From a virus, in IMG/VR virus record IMGVR_UViG_3300015242_000020, positions 1-64,000 of that record: DNA of 64,000 nucleotides; one strand, given 5' to 3'. This document shows positions 6,528 to 14,513 of this stretch, in pieces. The translations under genes were made by a program, and so were the position numbers. How positions within the stretch are numbered: the stretch's first letter is position 1; every line of letters begins with the position of its first letter. The notes under the pieces were generated by a model that saw nothing but the letters and a program-made list of their open reading frames with translations, made no database searches and had not been told where the DNA came from.

Positions 6528-6963
6528 CGTCGAGCGCTTCCTCCAGCGCCCGGAACCCGACCAGGGTCTGATCCAGTCCGGCGACGATGGTCTGGACCGC
6601 GCTGAGTAGCTCCGGGGTGCGCTCCACGGCGAAGAAGACCGGCTCTGCCACCACCTCGACGTGCAGCTGTGCCTGCGGGCTGAAGATCTCGGCGTAGCGC
6701 TTCTCCGGGGTGCGCAGGATCTTGGTCGGCAGACCCTGCTGGGTCTGGGCGATGGTCTTCTCCTGGATCAGGATCTCCTCCCCGGCCCGCACCGTGCCGA
6801 TCGAGGCGCTGATCCCGAACAGCTCCACCGCGTGCTCGGACAGGTACTCCAGGTCCGGCAGATTAGACCCCGCCGGAAATTCCTTGTAATGGATCAGCTC
6901 GCGCAGACACTCCGCGATCCGCTCCTTCTTGGTCAGACTTGTGCCATTGAGGCTGGTGGTCAT
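6523..6963 (-). CDS. GntR-like winged-helix regulator, putative
   Basis: A 146-residue protein. The N-terminal region KKERIAECLRELIHYKEFPAGSNLPDLEYLSEH...GISASIGTVRAGEEILIQEKTIAQTQQGLPTKI follows the GntR winged-helix pattern: helix, PxGSxLP, recognition helix with GTVR, then a wing. The C-terminal 60 residues (VEVVAEPVFFAVERTPELLSAVQTI) are a short alpha/beta extension, not a full FadR or UTRA domain. ATG 6963 is chosen over the GTG at 6966. It starts divergently from the lysis genes at 7135. It is the best candidate in the window for a protein that binds the dispersed dyads, but no direct evidence links them. Confidence 0.55.
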   Translation of the reverse strand: MTTSLNGTSLTKKERIAECLRELIHYKEFPAGSNLPDLEYLSEHAVELFGISASIGTVRAGEEILIQEKTIAQTQQGLPTKILRTPEKRYAEIFSPQAQLHVEVVAEPVFFAVERTPELLSAVQTIVAGLDQTLVGFRALEEALDA

Positions 6964-7087
6964 CACTGCATCCCTTTCGTCGGCCTCTCAGCACTCACGG
7001 TAAGTCGGACAGACCGGCATCGGTGATCGTCTACCCAAGGAAATTTGGAACGGCGAAAGACCTGCCGGACCGCCGGATCTTCCGAGT

Positions 7088-7101
7088 GAAGAGGTAGGAG
7101 G
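7088..7101 (+). promoter_or_regulatory. GAAGAGGTAG boundary motif
   Basis: GAAGAGGTAGGAGG, 34 bases upstream of the start at 7135. The same core precedes genes at 24112, 27826, 34719 and 50965. It may be a leader or translation-enhancing element. Confidence 0.35.
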
Positions 7102-7134
7102 GATTCCTGCCCTCCCCTAGCCCAAGGGGATGCA

Positions 7135-7326
7135 ATGACCGACTCCACTCTGGCCCAACCCGATGACACAGCGCTACCGGATGCCGATGGTGATGGCGCC
7201 GAAGGGGATGACCTGACCACACTGCCGGATCTCCCGCCGCAGCAGGCCACCGACTCCGATGAGGGCGAGGACCTCGGCGACATCGAACGCCCGGATCCCT
7301 GCATCGCCGAAGGTGGGGGTGCCTGA
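7135..7326 (+). CDS. Small acidic protein preceding the endolysin
   Basis: A 63-residue, very acidic protein (Asp/Glu/Pro-rich) with no membrane segment, so it is not an obvious holin. It has an AAGGGG ribosome site, and its stop overlaps the endolysin start (TGATG), so the two are translationally coupled. It could be a chaperone-like or regulatory partner of lysis; the function is unknown. Confidence 0.6.
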   Translation: MTDSTLAQPDDTALPDADGDGAEGDDLTTLPDLPPQQATDSDEGEDLGDIERPDPCIAEGGGA

Positions 7327-8234
7327 TGGCTGCCCACTTCGGCAATTACAACCCGAGCAGTTTCGGCTGGTCGGCCGATGGCTCCCAAGTGGTTCCGTTC
7401 AGCTACAAGGGCGAGCCGTTCCCGTCCGGCTGCCACCGACTGGTGGTGGCACTGTTCACCGGGCTGAGCAATGACCTGACCGCCGCCGGTCTGCACATCC
7501 CCAGCACTCACAACCCACTAGTGGACGGCAACTGGGGCTACGAGCCGCGCAACGTTCGGGGCTCATCCAACCTTTCCTTCCACGCCTACGGCCTGGCTGT
7601 GGACTACGACGCCCCGCACAACGGGATGACCACCTCAACTACCTTCCGGGGCACCATGCCGGCCAACGCCACCGCGATCGCCCACAAGTGGGGCTGTGAG
7701 TGGGGTGGGGAGTGGTCGGGTCGCCGAGACGTGATGCATTACGAGGTGCATTTGTCCCCCGGAGATGTTTCTGGCGTGGTGTCGGCCAACCACGGAGGGG
7801 CCACGACGGCCCCCAGCAGCCCTCCAGGGCACCCAGTCCTGCGGCAGGGGTCTACCGGCAAGGATGTGGCCACCGTGCAGCGCAGGCTCAATCTGAAGCC
7901 TTCGCCGCATCCTGTGTTCGGCCCGGCCACCAAGGCCGCCGTGCAGATGTACCAGCGCCGGCACAAGATCACCGCCGACGGAGTCGTCGGCGCCACCACC
8001 TGGTCGCGGCTGCTCAGTGCCTCGATCTTGCCCGGCGAGCGGTCTGTCAGCCTGGGCTGCACCGGGCCGGATGTGGCCTGGCTGCAACGCCGGCTGGGTC
8101 TGGTGCCGGCCAAGCATCCGGCCTTCGGGATCAAGACCCAGTCCACCCTGGCGGCCTGGAAAGCCAAGCGCGGTCTCGGCGGAGGTGGCTCCGCTGGCCC
8201 CGTGACCTGGGCTGCCCTAGGAGCAAACGGCTAA
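7326..8234 (+). CDS. Endolysin: M15 peptidase with two peptidoglycan-binding domains
   Basis: A 302-residue protein. Residues 1-150 form a VanY/M15-type D,D-carboxypeptidase or L-alanyl-D-glutamate peptidase domain; SFHAYGLAVDYD supplies His86 and Asp93 and MHYEVH supplies Glu140 and His142, the usual zinc ligands and catalytic acid. After a Pro/Ser linker, two PG_binding_1-like repeats follow (about 170-232 and 240-300), each with the GxxGxDVxxxQRRL signature. There is no signal peptide, so release would need a holin, which I cannot identify here. The enzyme cuts the peptide part of the host cell wall at the end of infection. Confidence 0.85.
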   Translation: MAAHFGNYNPSSFGWSADGSQVVPFSYKGEPFPSGCHRLVVALFTGLSNDLTAAGLHIPSTHNPLVDGNWGYEPRNVRGSSNLSFHAYGLAVDYDAPHNGMTTSTTFRGTMPANATAIAHKWGCEWGGEWSGRRDVMHYEVHLSPGDVSGVVSANHGGATTAPSSPPGHPVLRQGSTGKDVATVQRRLNLKPSPHPVFGPATKAAVQMYQRRHKITADGVVGATTWSRLLSASILPGERSVSLGCTGPDVAWLQRRLGLVPAKHPAFGIKTQSTLAAWKAKRGLGGGGSAGPVTWAALGANG

Positions 8235-8243
8235 TATGGTGTT

Positions 8244-8312
8244 TTGACGGAAGGGACTCCGTCAACCAAGGGATAAAGCGCCCCTCCGGTAAGCAGTCAC
8301 CGGAGGGGCGCT
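8244..8312 (+). terminator. Tandem hairpins after the endolysin gene
   Basis: TTGACGGA/TCCGTCAA (8244-8251 with 8258-8265) is followed by a 14-bp perfect stem, 8277-8290 with 8299-8312, loop of eight. No U-run follows. They probably end or stabilise the lysis transcript. The rest of 8235-8391 holds only a dyad II site. Confidence 0.5.
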
Positions 8313-8339
8313 CCTGTGTGTTCGGTTGACGCACTCAGT

Positions 8340-8351
8340 CAAGGAACCTTA
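8340..8351. promoter_or_regulatory. Dyad II site CAAGGAACCTTA
   Basis: Dyad between the post-lysis hairpins and the start of the rightward small-gene operon at 8392; it probably marks a regulated promoter. Confidence 0.5.
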
Positions 8352-8391
8352 GAGTGACAGCACGATCTCGCACCATTCCCAAGGAGACCCC

Positions 8392-8595
8392 GTGCCCGAC
8401 CTTCATGGCCCCCTCGACTTCGGCAACATCCAGCAGGCGCTGAATATCGCCGTCCGGGAGCAGTACACCGACACCTGGGCCAATCGGTACCACGCCGACG
8501 TCACCGCGCTGCGGGACCACGTCCTGGAGCTGGAGGAAAAGCTCGCCCAGGCCAACTCGATGGAGCAGTCCCACGACAGCCAGGACCCCTCGTGA
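8392..8595 (+). CDS. Small coiled-coil protein
   Basis: A 67-residue protein starting at GTG with an AAGGAG ribosome site. The C-terminal half (VTALRDHVLELEEKLAQAN) is a heptad-patterned helix likely to form a coiled coil. It is the first gene of an operon of about 13 rightward genes, almost all overlapping by a few bases. Function unknown. Confidence 0.7.
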   Translation: MPDLHGPLDFGNIQQALNIAVREQYTDTWANRYHADVTALRDHVLELEEKLAQANSMEQSHDSQDPS

Positions 8596-8828
8596 CCTCC
8601 GGCCACCACAGCCTCAACAACCTGATCGAGGCGTGGCGGATGACCGACGCCGGCCGCAACCAGGAGATCTGGGAGTTCCTGGGCTGGAGCCGCGCTCAGT
8701 ACGAGTGCTGGCTCAACACCGACGAGATCCCCGACGTGCCGCTGTCCAGTGCGGCATTTGCGCTCCTGCAGTACTCCCAGGTCGCCGAGGTGCTGCTGGG
8801 TGGAGTCACGGAGAGGGAGCCGTCCTGA
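8592..8828 (+). CDS. Small protein with helix-turn-helix-like segment
   Basis: A 78-residue protein starting at GTG that overlaps the upstream stop by four bases. The stretch NQEIWEFLGWSRAQYECWLNTDEIP resembles a short helix-turn-helix, a layout common in small phage regulators. Confidence in DNA binding is low. Confidence 0.65.
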   Translation: MTSGHHSLNNLIEAWRMTDAGRNQEIWEFLGWSRAQYECWLNTDEIPDVPLSSAAFALLQYSQVAEVLLGGVTEREPS

Positions 8829-9112
8829 TGCCCAACATCCTGATCGAGATCGAGGGCGTGCCCCGACCGGTGCGGGAGCTGAGTTGGGCCTACCGCCTGC
8901 CGTGCGGCTGCATCCAAGGCTGCATGCTCCCGGATGTGTTCGAGGAGGAGGCGGCCTGGCACCAGTGGTTTGAGGAGATTGGCCGCAAGCGGGAGCGCAG
9001 CCGGGAGATCAATAAGCAGCGCGCCACCGGTTACACCCTAACCCTGGAGGTTCGGAAGGCGATCACCGCCGAGATCGTCGGACCACCGTGCCCGCATAAG
9101 GAGGACAGATGA
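8828..9112 (+). CDS. Hypothetical protein
   Basis: A 94-residue protein starting at the ATG of a TGATG overlap. It has a CGCIQGC cluster that may bind metal and a helical charged segment (EEIGRKRERSREINKQR). No family recognised. Overlaps the next gene by four bases. Confidence 0.7.
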   Translation: MPNILIEIEGVPRPVRELSWAYRLPCGCIQGCMLPDVFEEEAAWHQWFEEIGRKRERSREINKQRATGYTLTLEVRKAITAEIVGPPCPHKEDR

Positions 9113-9303
9113 CCGAGCGATACAAGCCCAAGGTGCTGCTGATCCTGCCGGGCAAGGGCAAGTGGGTGTACTGGGAGATCCTCGGAAACCTGGATTTCAT
9201 CCCCATCGGGAAGCGCAATGCAGCCATCGAGCTGTATGCCAGGACCGAGCCGATCGCCATCCGGAAATTAGCCAAGAAATTGCCAGAGCAGCTCATCTCA
9301 TGA
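9109..9303 (+). CDS. Small basic hypothetical protein
   Basis: A 64-residue basic protein (KPKVLLILPGKGKWVYWEIL, C-terminal KLAKKLPEQL). Coupled by ATGA overlaps to both neighbours. Function unknown. Confidence 0.7.
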   Translation: MTERYKPKVLLILPGKGKWVYWEILGNLDFIPIGKRNAAIELYARTEPIAIRKLAKKLPEQLIS

Positions 9304-9782
9304 CCGTGACTCCGGAGCGCGTCGCAGAGATTCGCGCAGCGTCGATCGAAGGCTCAGCGAATTGGGATAATCCGATCACTGATTGCCGCGATCTGTTGGA
9401 GTACGCTGATATGCTCAGGGCTTCGATCAGCCGGTACGAGGGCATGATCACATGGGGCACAAGCTGCTCAAACTGCGCCGACCTGCTGGACTCCTCATAC
9501 ATGGAAACCACACTGCGGGAAGAGGCTGAAGCTAAGGTCGCCCGGGTCGAGGCACTGTGGGCAGACAACGCAGTCAAGGGTGAGAGCGGCGGATCCGGGG
9601 GCGGCTGCTACATCACGCCTGATGAACTCCGGGCTGCGCTCGACGATACGACGCTGCCGACTTGGCAGGTCCAGCGAGATAACGGACCCTGGCTCACCGT
9701 GGAGTCCTGGGATGCGGCGCTGCGACTCAAGGGAGACCACCCGGATATCCAGATTCGGAAGTCCACCGATGCCACGACGTGA
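9300..9782 (+). CDS. Hypothetical protein
   Basis: A 160-residue protein starting at the ATG of an ATGA overlap. The N-terminal two thirds are helical (PERVAEIRAAS, DLLEYADMLRASISRYE, LREEAEAKVARVEALW) with a CSNC pair; a GGSGGG linker leads to a short C-terminal beta region. The opening pattern (TPERVAEIRA) is common in actinophage small proteins of unknown role. Confidence 0.7.
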   Translation: MTVTPERVAEIRAASIEGSANWDNPITDCRDLLEYADMLRASISRYEGMITWGTSCSNCADLLDSSYMETTLREEAEAKVARVEALWADNAVKGESGGSGGGCYITPDELRAALDDTTLPTWQVQRDNGPWLTVESWDAALRLKGDHPDIQIRKSTDATT

Positions 9783-10191
9783 GTATCTGCTGCAGTTGAA
9801 ATGCCCGGTGTCTGGCTGTGATGACCCCTGGACCGCCTACAGCTACGACACCCAGCGGGATTACCGGGAGGGTATGAAGCGGTACGGCAGCACACATCGG
9901 TGCGTCCGGCATAGTCAGCCGGAAGAGGTGCTGGATCCGGCAGACAATCCCCGGACCAGCGTTACTTACGTGTCGGTCGCCAAGACCTACTACAACAACG
10001 TCGAGAAAGAACATCGTCCCTTGGGTTTGTTTTGGGTGAAGGAATCGAAGCTGACCGAGAATAACCCGTCCGGTAATGGATTCGTCTGGGGTCCCGGATT
10101 TAAGGCGTACGCCAAGGACTTTCCTGAGGGCACCCGAGTGACTATTACGGCAGAGGTGCTGGTTCCATCCCTGGAGGAGATTGATGACTGA
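9769..10191 (+). CDS. Hypothetical protein
   Basis: A 140-residue protein overlapping the previous gene by 14 bases. The N-terminal region holds CPVSGC and a later CVRH, a possible zinc site; the C-terminal half is beta-rich (NGFVWGPGFKAYAKDFPEGTRVTITAEVLVP). Function not recognised. Confidence 0.7.
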   Translation: MPRREYLLQLKCPVSGCDDPWTAYSYDTQRDYREGMKRYGSTHRCVRHSQPEEVLDPADNPRTSVTYVSVAKTYYNNVEKEHRPLGLFWVKESKLTENNPSGNGFVWGPGFKAYAKDFPEGTRVTITAEVLVPSLEEIDD

Positions 10192-10459
10192 CTACGCCGC
10201 TTTGAGCAGACGGCAGATAGAGGAGCGTCTTGCTGCTGCGGAGGCCCTGTGTGTGGCTTTTGCATGGTCGCCGGCTCGGTCATCAACTGACACCGAGAAG
10301 GCCGCGCACGAGCTGTGGCGTCGGTGGTCACAGATATCCGGTGACTCTTGCAACCCGCAGGATCACCCCGAGTTGTCGCCATCTGTGATTGCTGCGTTGG
10401 CGCGTCGGCGCGATGAGATCCGCGCGGAGACACTGAATCGACTGCACGGGGATGGCTGA
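10184..10459 (+). CDS. Small helical hypothetical protein
   Basis: A 91-residue, mostly helical protein (SRRQIEERLAAAEALCVAFAW). I chose ATG 10184, which has GGAGGAG upstream and overlaps the previous stop by eight bases. Function unknown. Confidence 0.7.
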   Translation: MTDYAALSRRQIEERLAAAEALCVAFAWSPARSSTDTEKAAHELWRRWSQISGDSCNPQDHPELSPSVIAALARRRDEIRAETLNRLHGDG

Positions 10460-10461
10460 CC

Positions 10462-10728
10462 ATGAGCGAGCCGTTCTACGATCCGGCAACCTGGGCACCG
10501 CAGCCCGAGCTAGATCGAAAGCTGGCTGATGCGGAGATCAACGGTGAGGACGCCGAAGTGATGAAGGCGTTCGCCGAGTTTCTGACCAAAGCCTCGCTGA
10601 AGCCACATTCCCCAGGCGGAGACAAACCCACATCTGAGCAGATCCAGTGGACTCGGAATGCACTTCTCGATCCACAGTGGAGAGAGTTCATCGGACTGCC
10701 ACCGTTACCTGTCGAGGAGGATAAGTGA
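10462..10728 (+). CDS. Small hypothetical protein
   Basis: An 88-residue acidic protein with a helical middle (LDRKLADAEINGEDAEVMKAF) and a Pro-rich C terminus. The stop overlaps the next start (TGATG at 10728). No family recognised. Confidence 0.65.
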   Translation: MSEPFYDPATWAPQPELDRKLADAEINGEDAEVMKAFAEFLTKASLKPHSPGGDKPTSEQIQWTRNALLDPQWREFIGLPPLPVEEDK

Positions 10729-10973
10729 TGAGACACAGTATCGGGAACACCGAGGTACTGATCCGCGAGGCCGCCTACAACCTCGGCCTGAGAGAAGGCC
10801 ACGAAGGGGAGCGGAAGGCGATCGCCGACAGAGGAGACGTCATCGTCAGCCGCGAATCGATCGCTGCAGCTATCGAGCTGATCCAGGAGCACTGGGCCGG
10901 CTACGGGGATGAATCCGATGTTGGACGGCAGGCGTACGACGACCTTATAGCAGCAAGAGACCGCGATGTCTGA
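10728..10973 (+). CDS. Small hypothetical protein
   Basis: An 81-residue protein (VLIREAAYNLGLREGHEGERK, helix-rich, acidic C terminus). I chose ATG 10728 over the GTG at 10725. It overlaps the next gene by eight bases. Function unknown. Confidence 0.65.
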   Translation: MRHSIGNTEVLIREAAYNLGLREGHEGERKAIADRGDVIVSRESIAAAIELIQEHWAGYGDESDVGRQAYDDLIAARDRDV

Positions 10974-11172
10974 CGACCGCACCCGGAAGATCGAAGTCGA
11001 TCCGGATCTACTGAAACGGCTGCGCGCGTACACGATCCAGTTGGGTTGGCCTGAAGAGGGCGTCGAATTCTGGCTCTCGCAGATGAGTAAAGACGCCACG
11101 ATTGTCGCCGACCTGCTCGCCGGCAACCCGCCGGTGAAATCCGGATCCAAGGAAGGAACAGAGACCCAGTGA
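10966..11172 (+). CDS. Small hypothetical protein
   Basis: A 68-residue protein (RKIEVDPDLLKRLRAYTIQL) with two short amphipathic helices; the opening resembles the strand-helix start of ribbon-helix-helix proteins, but the match is weak. Its stop overlaps the next start by four bases. Confidence 0.65.
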   Translation: MSDDRTRKIEVDPDLLKRLRAYTIQLGWPEEGVEFWLSQMSKDATIVADLLAGNPPVKSGSKEGTETQ

Positions 11173-11531
11173 CCGATGCGGTCTTCACCTCAGCTTCCTT
11201 GTTTGCTCGGGCTCGTGATGTCGCCAAAGACATTGAGATCCGGCGCCCGGGGTATCACCTGGCAGTCGGCCAGGACGACACCGGGATCTACTTCCAGATC
11301 TACTGCCAGCGACCGGACACCTACACCGAAGCGATGGGTGAGGGTCAGGGCGGCAAGCGCTACCTGGCGTATCACACCACCCCTGATGAGATGGTGCGGA
11401 TCGCCTTCAGCATTCTCGACGCCTACGACCACCACGAGGATCGAGAGGCCTTCCTCTACAAGGGCAAGCGGGTATTCGGTCCGCATATCACGATCGACGC
11501 TCTGATGAGCGTCGCGGACCAGGTGGACTGA
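11169..11531 (+). CDS. Hypothetical protein
   Basis: A 120-residue alpha/beta protein (YHLAVGQDDTGIYFQIYCQRPD, TPDEMVRIAFSILDAYDHHE). The start is a GTG overlapping the upstream stop. Part of the rightward small-gene operon. Function not recognised. Confidence 0.7.
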   Translation: MTDAVFTSASLFARARDVAKDIEIRRPGYHLAVGQDDTGIYFQIYCQRPDTYTEAMGEGQGGKRYLAYHTTPDEMVRIAFSILDAYDHHEDREAFLYKGKRVFGPHITIDALMSVADQVD

Positions 11532-11532
11532 G

Positions 11533-11859
11533 ATGACCAAGTACATCAGCATGCCGCAGGAGATCGACGCAGTCCGGTGGAATGGCGATATCAACGCGCT
11601 GTTCACCTTCGTCGGCGAGCTGCACCCGGAGCTGAGCGGCATCGGCTATATGACCATCGGGGGCAGCACCATCGCCGATCTGGCGCTCGGCAAGGAGATG
11701 GGCATGCGACTGGTCGGCAAGGACCTGCAGCTGATGACCATCGACGATCAGTGGGTGCCGTGTCTGTGGGGGCACTACGTGATCGCCGAGCCGGTGCCCA
11801 ATCGCTACTATCCGTGCGCCCCTGAGGTGCTGACCGCCAAGTACTGCGAGGTGGACTGA
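11533..11859 (+). CDS. Small beta-rich phage protein
   Basis: A 108-residue protein that opens with KYISMPQEIDAVRWNGD and ends with YYPCAPEVLTAKYCEVD. This matches the pattern of a widespread small phage protein family whose members start with a VEAVRW-like strand and end in a P-x-F/L-x-x-x-Y-x segment. The function of the family is unknown to me. It follows the previous gene by one base. Confidence 0.7.
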   Translation: MTKYISMPQEIDAVRWNGDINALFTFVGELHPELSGIGYMTIGGSTIADLALGKEMGMRLVGKDLQLMTIDDQWVPCLWGHYVIAEPVPNRYYPCAPEVLTAKYCEVD

Positions 11860-11863
11860 GCCG

Positions 11864-12055
11864 GTGGCGATGACTGTCCTGGCCACCGTCGAGGCGGTCT
11901 ACCGGCACTGGGAGGCCGGCGACCGGACCTATCGGCTGCTGGATACCGACCGGTGGTGCTGGTGTGGCTCTCCCACCGTGGCCGATCGGCAGGAGCAGGC
12001 CATCTGTCTGGAGACTCCGTTTCACGCCCCGACTATTCGGCCACGCCATCGATGA
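11864..12055 (+). CDS. Small hypothetical protein, end of rightward operon
   Basis: A 63-residue protein (GTG start at 11864, alternative ATG at 11870) with a WCWC motif. Its last 23 bases overlap the convergent gene ending at 12033. No good ribosome site is visible, so it is less certain than its neighbours. Confidence 0.5.
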   Translation: MAMTVLATVEAVYRHWEAGDRTYRLLDTDRWCWCGSPTVADRQEQAICLETPFHAPTIRPRHR

Positions 12056-12404
12056 TCTGCTGGCCGTGCAGGTCCAGCTCACCCAGGCTCATCGCGATCC
12101 GCCGAAACTGGATCTGGCTCCACAGGATTTCCACACCATGTGCAAAAGCGTCCGGGGCGATGGCCACCCCGATCGGCATCTCAGCGGTGCCGGCCAGCTG
12201 CATGGAGTATTCCGGGCAGCTCAGCGCCACGCACAGGCTCACACACGGGGTCAGGGCGGTCACAGGCTCACCGTCGTGCTCGCACTCCACCAGGATGTCG
12301 CTCAGCCGCACGCCGTAGGTCACCTCATCGGCGGGGTCGGCCAGGGACTCCAGGGTCAGCCGGGCCAGATCCCCCAGCTGCTCCTCCATGCTGTTCACTG
12401 CCAC
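12033..12404 (-). CDS. Hypothetical protein
   Basis: A 123-residue acidic protein with a helical N terminus (MEEQLGDLARLTLESLADP) and a beta-rich remainder. It starts at a GTG with an AAAGGAG ribosome site. It is the last gene of a short leftward group behind the helicase. Function unknown. Confidence 0.7.
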   Translation of the reverse strand: MAVNSMEEQLGDLARLTLESLADPADEVTYGVRLSDILVECEHDGEPVTALTPCVSLCVALSCPEYSMQLAGTAEMPIGVAIAPDAFAHGVEILWSQIQFRRIAMSLGELDLHGQQIIDGVAE

Positions 12405-12570
12405 CGTGGCTCCTTTGGGTGTCCTCCACCTCTTCGGCCGCTTTTATCCACAGCGCCGGCAGGGTCACCCACAGCGGGATCGGGCCAGATAGATCTATCC
12501 CCGCATAATGATCATCGGCGGCCACCCAGTGCATGCAGACCGGCCGGTTCTCCCAGTAGGCCCTAACCAC
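12325..12570 (-). CDS. Small protein overlapping its neighbour, uncertain
   Basis: An 81-codon frame starting at a GTG eight bases inside the helicase 3' end. The first 55 residues (RAYWENRPVCMHWVAADDHY, then PLWVTLPALWIKAAEEVED) look like real protein, but the last 27 overlap the next gene in another frame, which is unusual here. A dyad I site at 12488-12499 lies within its codons. The true product may be shorter or the frame may be chance. Confidence 0.4.
   Translation of the reverse strand: MVRAYWENRPVCMHWVAADDHYAGIDLSGPIPLWVTLPALWIKAAEEVEDTQRSHGGSEQHGGAAGGSGPADPGVPGRPRR
12488..12499. promoter_or_regulatory. Dyad I site GATAGATCTATC
   Basis: Perfect palindrome 84 bases upstream of the GTG start at 12404. 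Confidence 0.5.
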
Positions 12571-14149
12571 CCAGCCGGGCCCGCTCGATGTAGCGACGCC
12601 GGATCTCAGCAGAGATCGCAGTCACGGCCGGGTCGATCAGCGTGTCGGCATCCACAGACAGCTCAGTGACCAGCTGGCGAGCCAGCTGGTGCTCCAGGGA
12701 TGCCTCATCGGGAGTCCCTCGGGCCACCTGCACCTGGATGTCCACCGAGTCATGGATGGAGTTGATCCGGTGGATCCGGTCCGAGCGCTGCTCGTGAATG
12801 GCCCACACCCCGGTGGGCTCGTAATGCAGCAGAGCATGTCCGCAGCCGAGGTTCAAACCTCTGCAGCCGGCGTCGGAGGACAGGAACAGCTGTCGATCGC
12901 CGCGTTTGAATGACTCGATGGCCTCGGTCTTCTGCCGCTGCCCGAGCGCGCCGTGGTTGATCGCCACGGTGAAACCATCCCGGGCCAGGGCATCAGCCAG
13001 CTCGGGGAGGACCGACTGGCCGAAAAAGGTGAAGATCACACCCTGCTCCGGCCCGAGCCGGGCCGCCCAGTCACACATCGCCTCAGTCTTGGCCGAGGGG
13101 ATCGCCTTCAGGCCCTCCGCGCCGACCTCCCAGACGATGCGCTGAGCCAGCTGTCCCTGGGAGCGCAGGATCGAGGCCGGGTGTCCGGCGATCTGTCGCA
13201 GCGTGCCGTAGGCCCGCTCGACCTGGGCGTCGTCTTCGATATCGACCAGGGAGGCCACCGTGGTCAGGAAGTCCTGGTGCCGGGGATGTAGGTCGATGAA
13301 GGTGGGAGCCTCCTCGACCTTGATCGGAAACTGATCCCGGATATCGGGGTCGCTCTTGCGCTTGCGGATCACCAGGTGGCTGACTAGCTCGGTCAGCGTC
13401 GGGATGTCTTTCTCGATCCGGGTGCTCGGCTCGATGTTCTTCCACTTGATCGGCACGCCGTAGTCGTCCTTGAGCAGCACGTAGCAGGCCTCGAACTGCG
13501 CCACCGTGGGCATGTGCTCGGGATCCATCAGCCGGGCGATGTTGAAGAAGTTATCCGGTCCGGTCTCTACCGGGGTCCCGGTCAGCCCGAGCACTCGCAA
13601 GTGGTCGGGTTTGCGCAGCTGCTTCAGGGCGTAGTCGTGGGCCTTGTACCGGCTGGAGGAGCGGTTACGCAGCTTCTGCACCTCGTCGTAGACCACCAGG
13701 GTGCGCTGCGGCACCAGATACTGCAGGAGTGGTCCGACGGCGAGCACTTTGCGGGTCTTCGGCTTGATCGTGCAGAAGTCCTTGGCCGCCGTCTCATAGG
13801 TGGTGATCAGCACTTCGGGGGGATCGGCCAGCACCTTGGCCCGCTGCTGGCCGAGGTAGACCTTGGCGGAGAGCCGGGTGAACTGGGCGAAGTCTTGGCG
13901 CCACTCGGCTAGCTTGATCGACTCACATACGATCAACACCCGGTCGATCAGGTCGTCTTCGAACAGCATTGCGGCCGTCGCCATGGCCAGATGGCTCTTA
14001 CCAGTGCCGAGATCAAAGATCGGCAGCATGGCCTTGGCGTAGTAGATCGAGGCCACCGCATCGGCCTGAAACGGATACAGGGTGGACAGATAGAGCGAGC
14101 CCCGGGCCTGCGGTGGAAGATCCAACAGATGGCCCGGGGTCTCGGTCAT
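12563..14149 (-). CDS. SNF2-like superfamily 2 DNA helicase
   Basis: A 528-residue protein with the full SF2 motif set: Walker A DLGTGKS (around Lys51), motif Ia VLIVCESIKLAEW, DEVQ box at about 155-158, LTGTP motif III at about 189-193, motif V SDAGCRGLNL and motif VI HEQRSDRIHR (Gln454, Arg455, Arg458, Arg461). The DExQ/H box and the QRSDRIHRINS form are typical of SNF2/SWI2-type ATP-dependent DNA translocases, which phages use in replication, recombination or displacement of DNA-bound proteins. Length is normal for compact phage members. It is the centre of a short leftward early-type group. Confidence 0.85.
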   Translation of the reverse strand: MTETPGHLLDLPPQARGSLYLSTLYPFQADAVASIYYAKAMLPIFDLGTGKSHLAMATAAMLFEDDLIDRVLIVCESIKLAEWRQDFAQFTRLSAKVYLGQQRAKVLADPPEVLITTYETAAKDFCTIKPKTRKVLAVGPLLQYLVPQRTLVVYDEVQKLRNRSSSRYKAHDYALKQLRKPDHLRVLGLTGTPVETGPDNFFNIARLMDPEHMPTVAQFEACYVLLKDDYGVPIKWKNIEPSTRIEKDIPTLTELVSHLVIRKRKSDPDIRDQFPIKVEEAPTFIDLHPRHQDFLTTVASLVDIEDDAQVERAYGTLRQIAGHPASILRSQGQLAQRIVWEVGAEGLKAIPSAKTEAMCDWAARLGPEQGVIFTFFGQSVLPELADALARDGFTVAINHGALGQRQKTEAIESFKRGDRQLFLSSDAGCRGLNLGCGHALLHYEPTGVWAIHEQRSDRIHRINSIHDSVDIQVQVARGTPDEASLEHQLARQLVTELSVDADTLIDPAVTAISAEIRRRYIERARLGG

Positions 14150-14168
14150 AAAGTGACTATAAGCTTTC

Positions 14169-14486
14169 TTAGTGGATGCTGGCTACCTCGGGCACGACCA
14201 CCGAGAATCGCCAGGAGACGGAGAATCCGACCTCCTCATCCGGCACCGCGACCGGGCGCACGGCGATGGTCTCACCGTTGAGCTGCAGCTCGGCGGTCAG
14301 AAACGGGGTGGTGACCCAGCACTGCGGGGCGAAGTCGGCCTCGATCACGATCGAGTCGACGGCCAGGGACCTGGCGGCCGGTGACACGGCACCCCCGACG
14401 GCGATCCCCCACTCGCCCTGGTCGTGGCAGGCCAGCTCAAGGAGATGGGCAGCGTGGACAGTGCGTGCGACGACGGAATCGAGCAC
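14169..14486 (-). CDS. Hypothetical beta-rich protein
   Basis: A 105-residue protein starting at GTG with AGGAAGG upstream. Long beta segments (FLTAELQLNGETIAVRPVAVP, GFSVSWRFSVVVPEV) dominate. It precedes the helicase gene by 19 bases and is the first gene of this leftward group. Function unknown. Confidence 0.7.
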   Translation of the reverse strand: MLDSVVARTVHAAHLLELACHDQGEWGIAVGGAVSPAARSLAVDSIVIEADFAPQCWVTTPFLTAELQLNGETIAVRPVAVPDEEVGFSVSWRFSVVVPEVASIH

Positions 14487-14513
14487 GGTGCACCTTCCTA
14501 CCCTTTCAGCCTA

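Noticed and set aside
7135-7326. Holin gene next to the endolysin
   Set aside because: The protein is acidic with no membrane segment. The single-pass protein at 2316-2447 is far away, so no holin is assigned.
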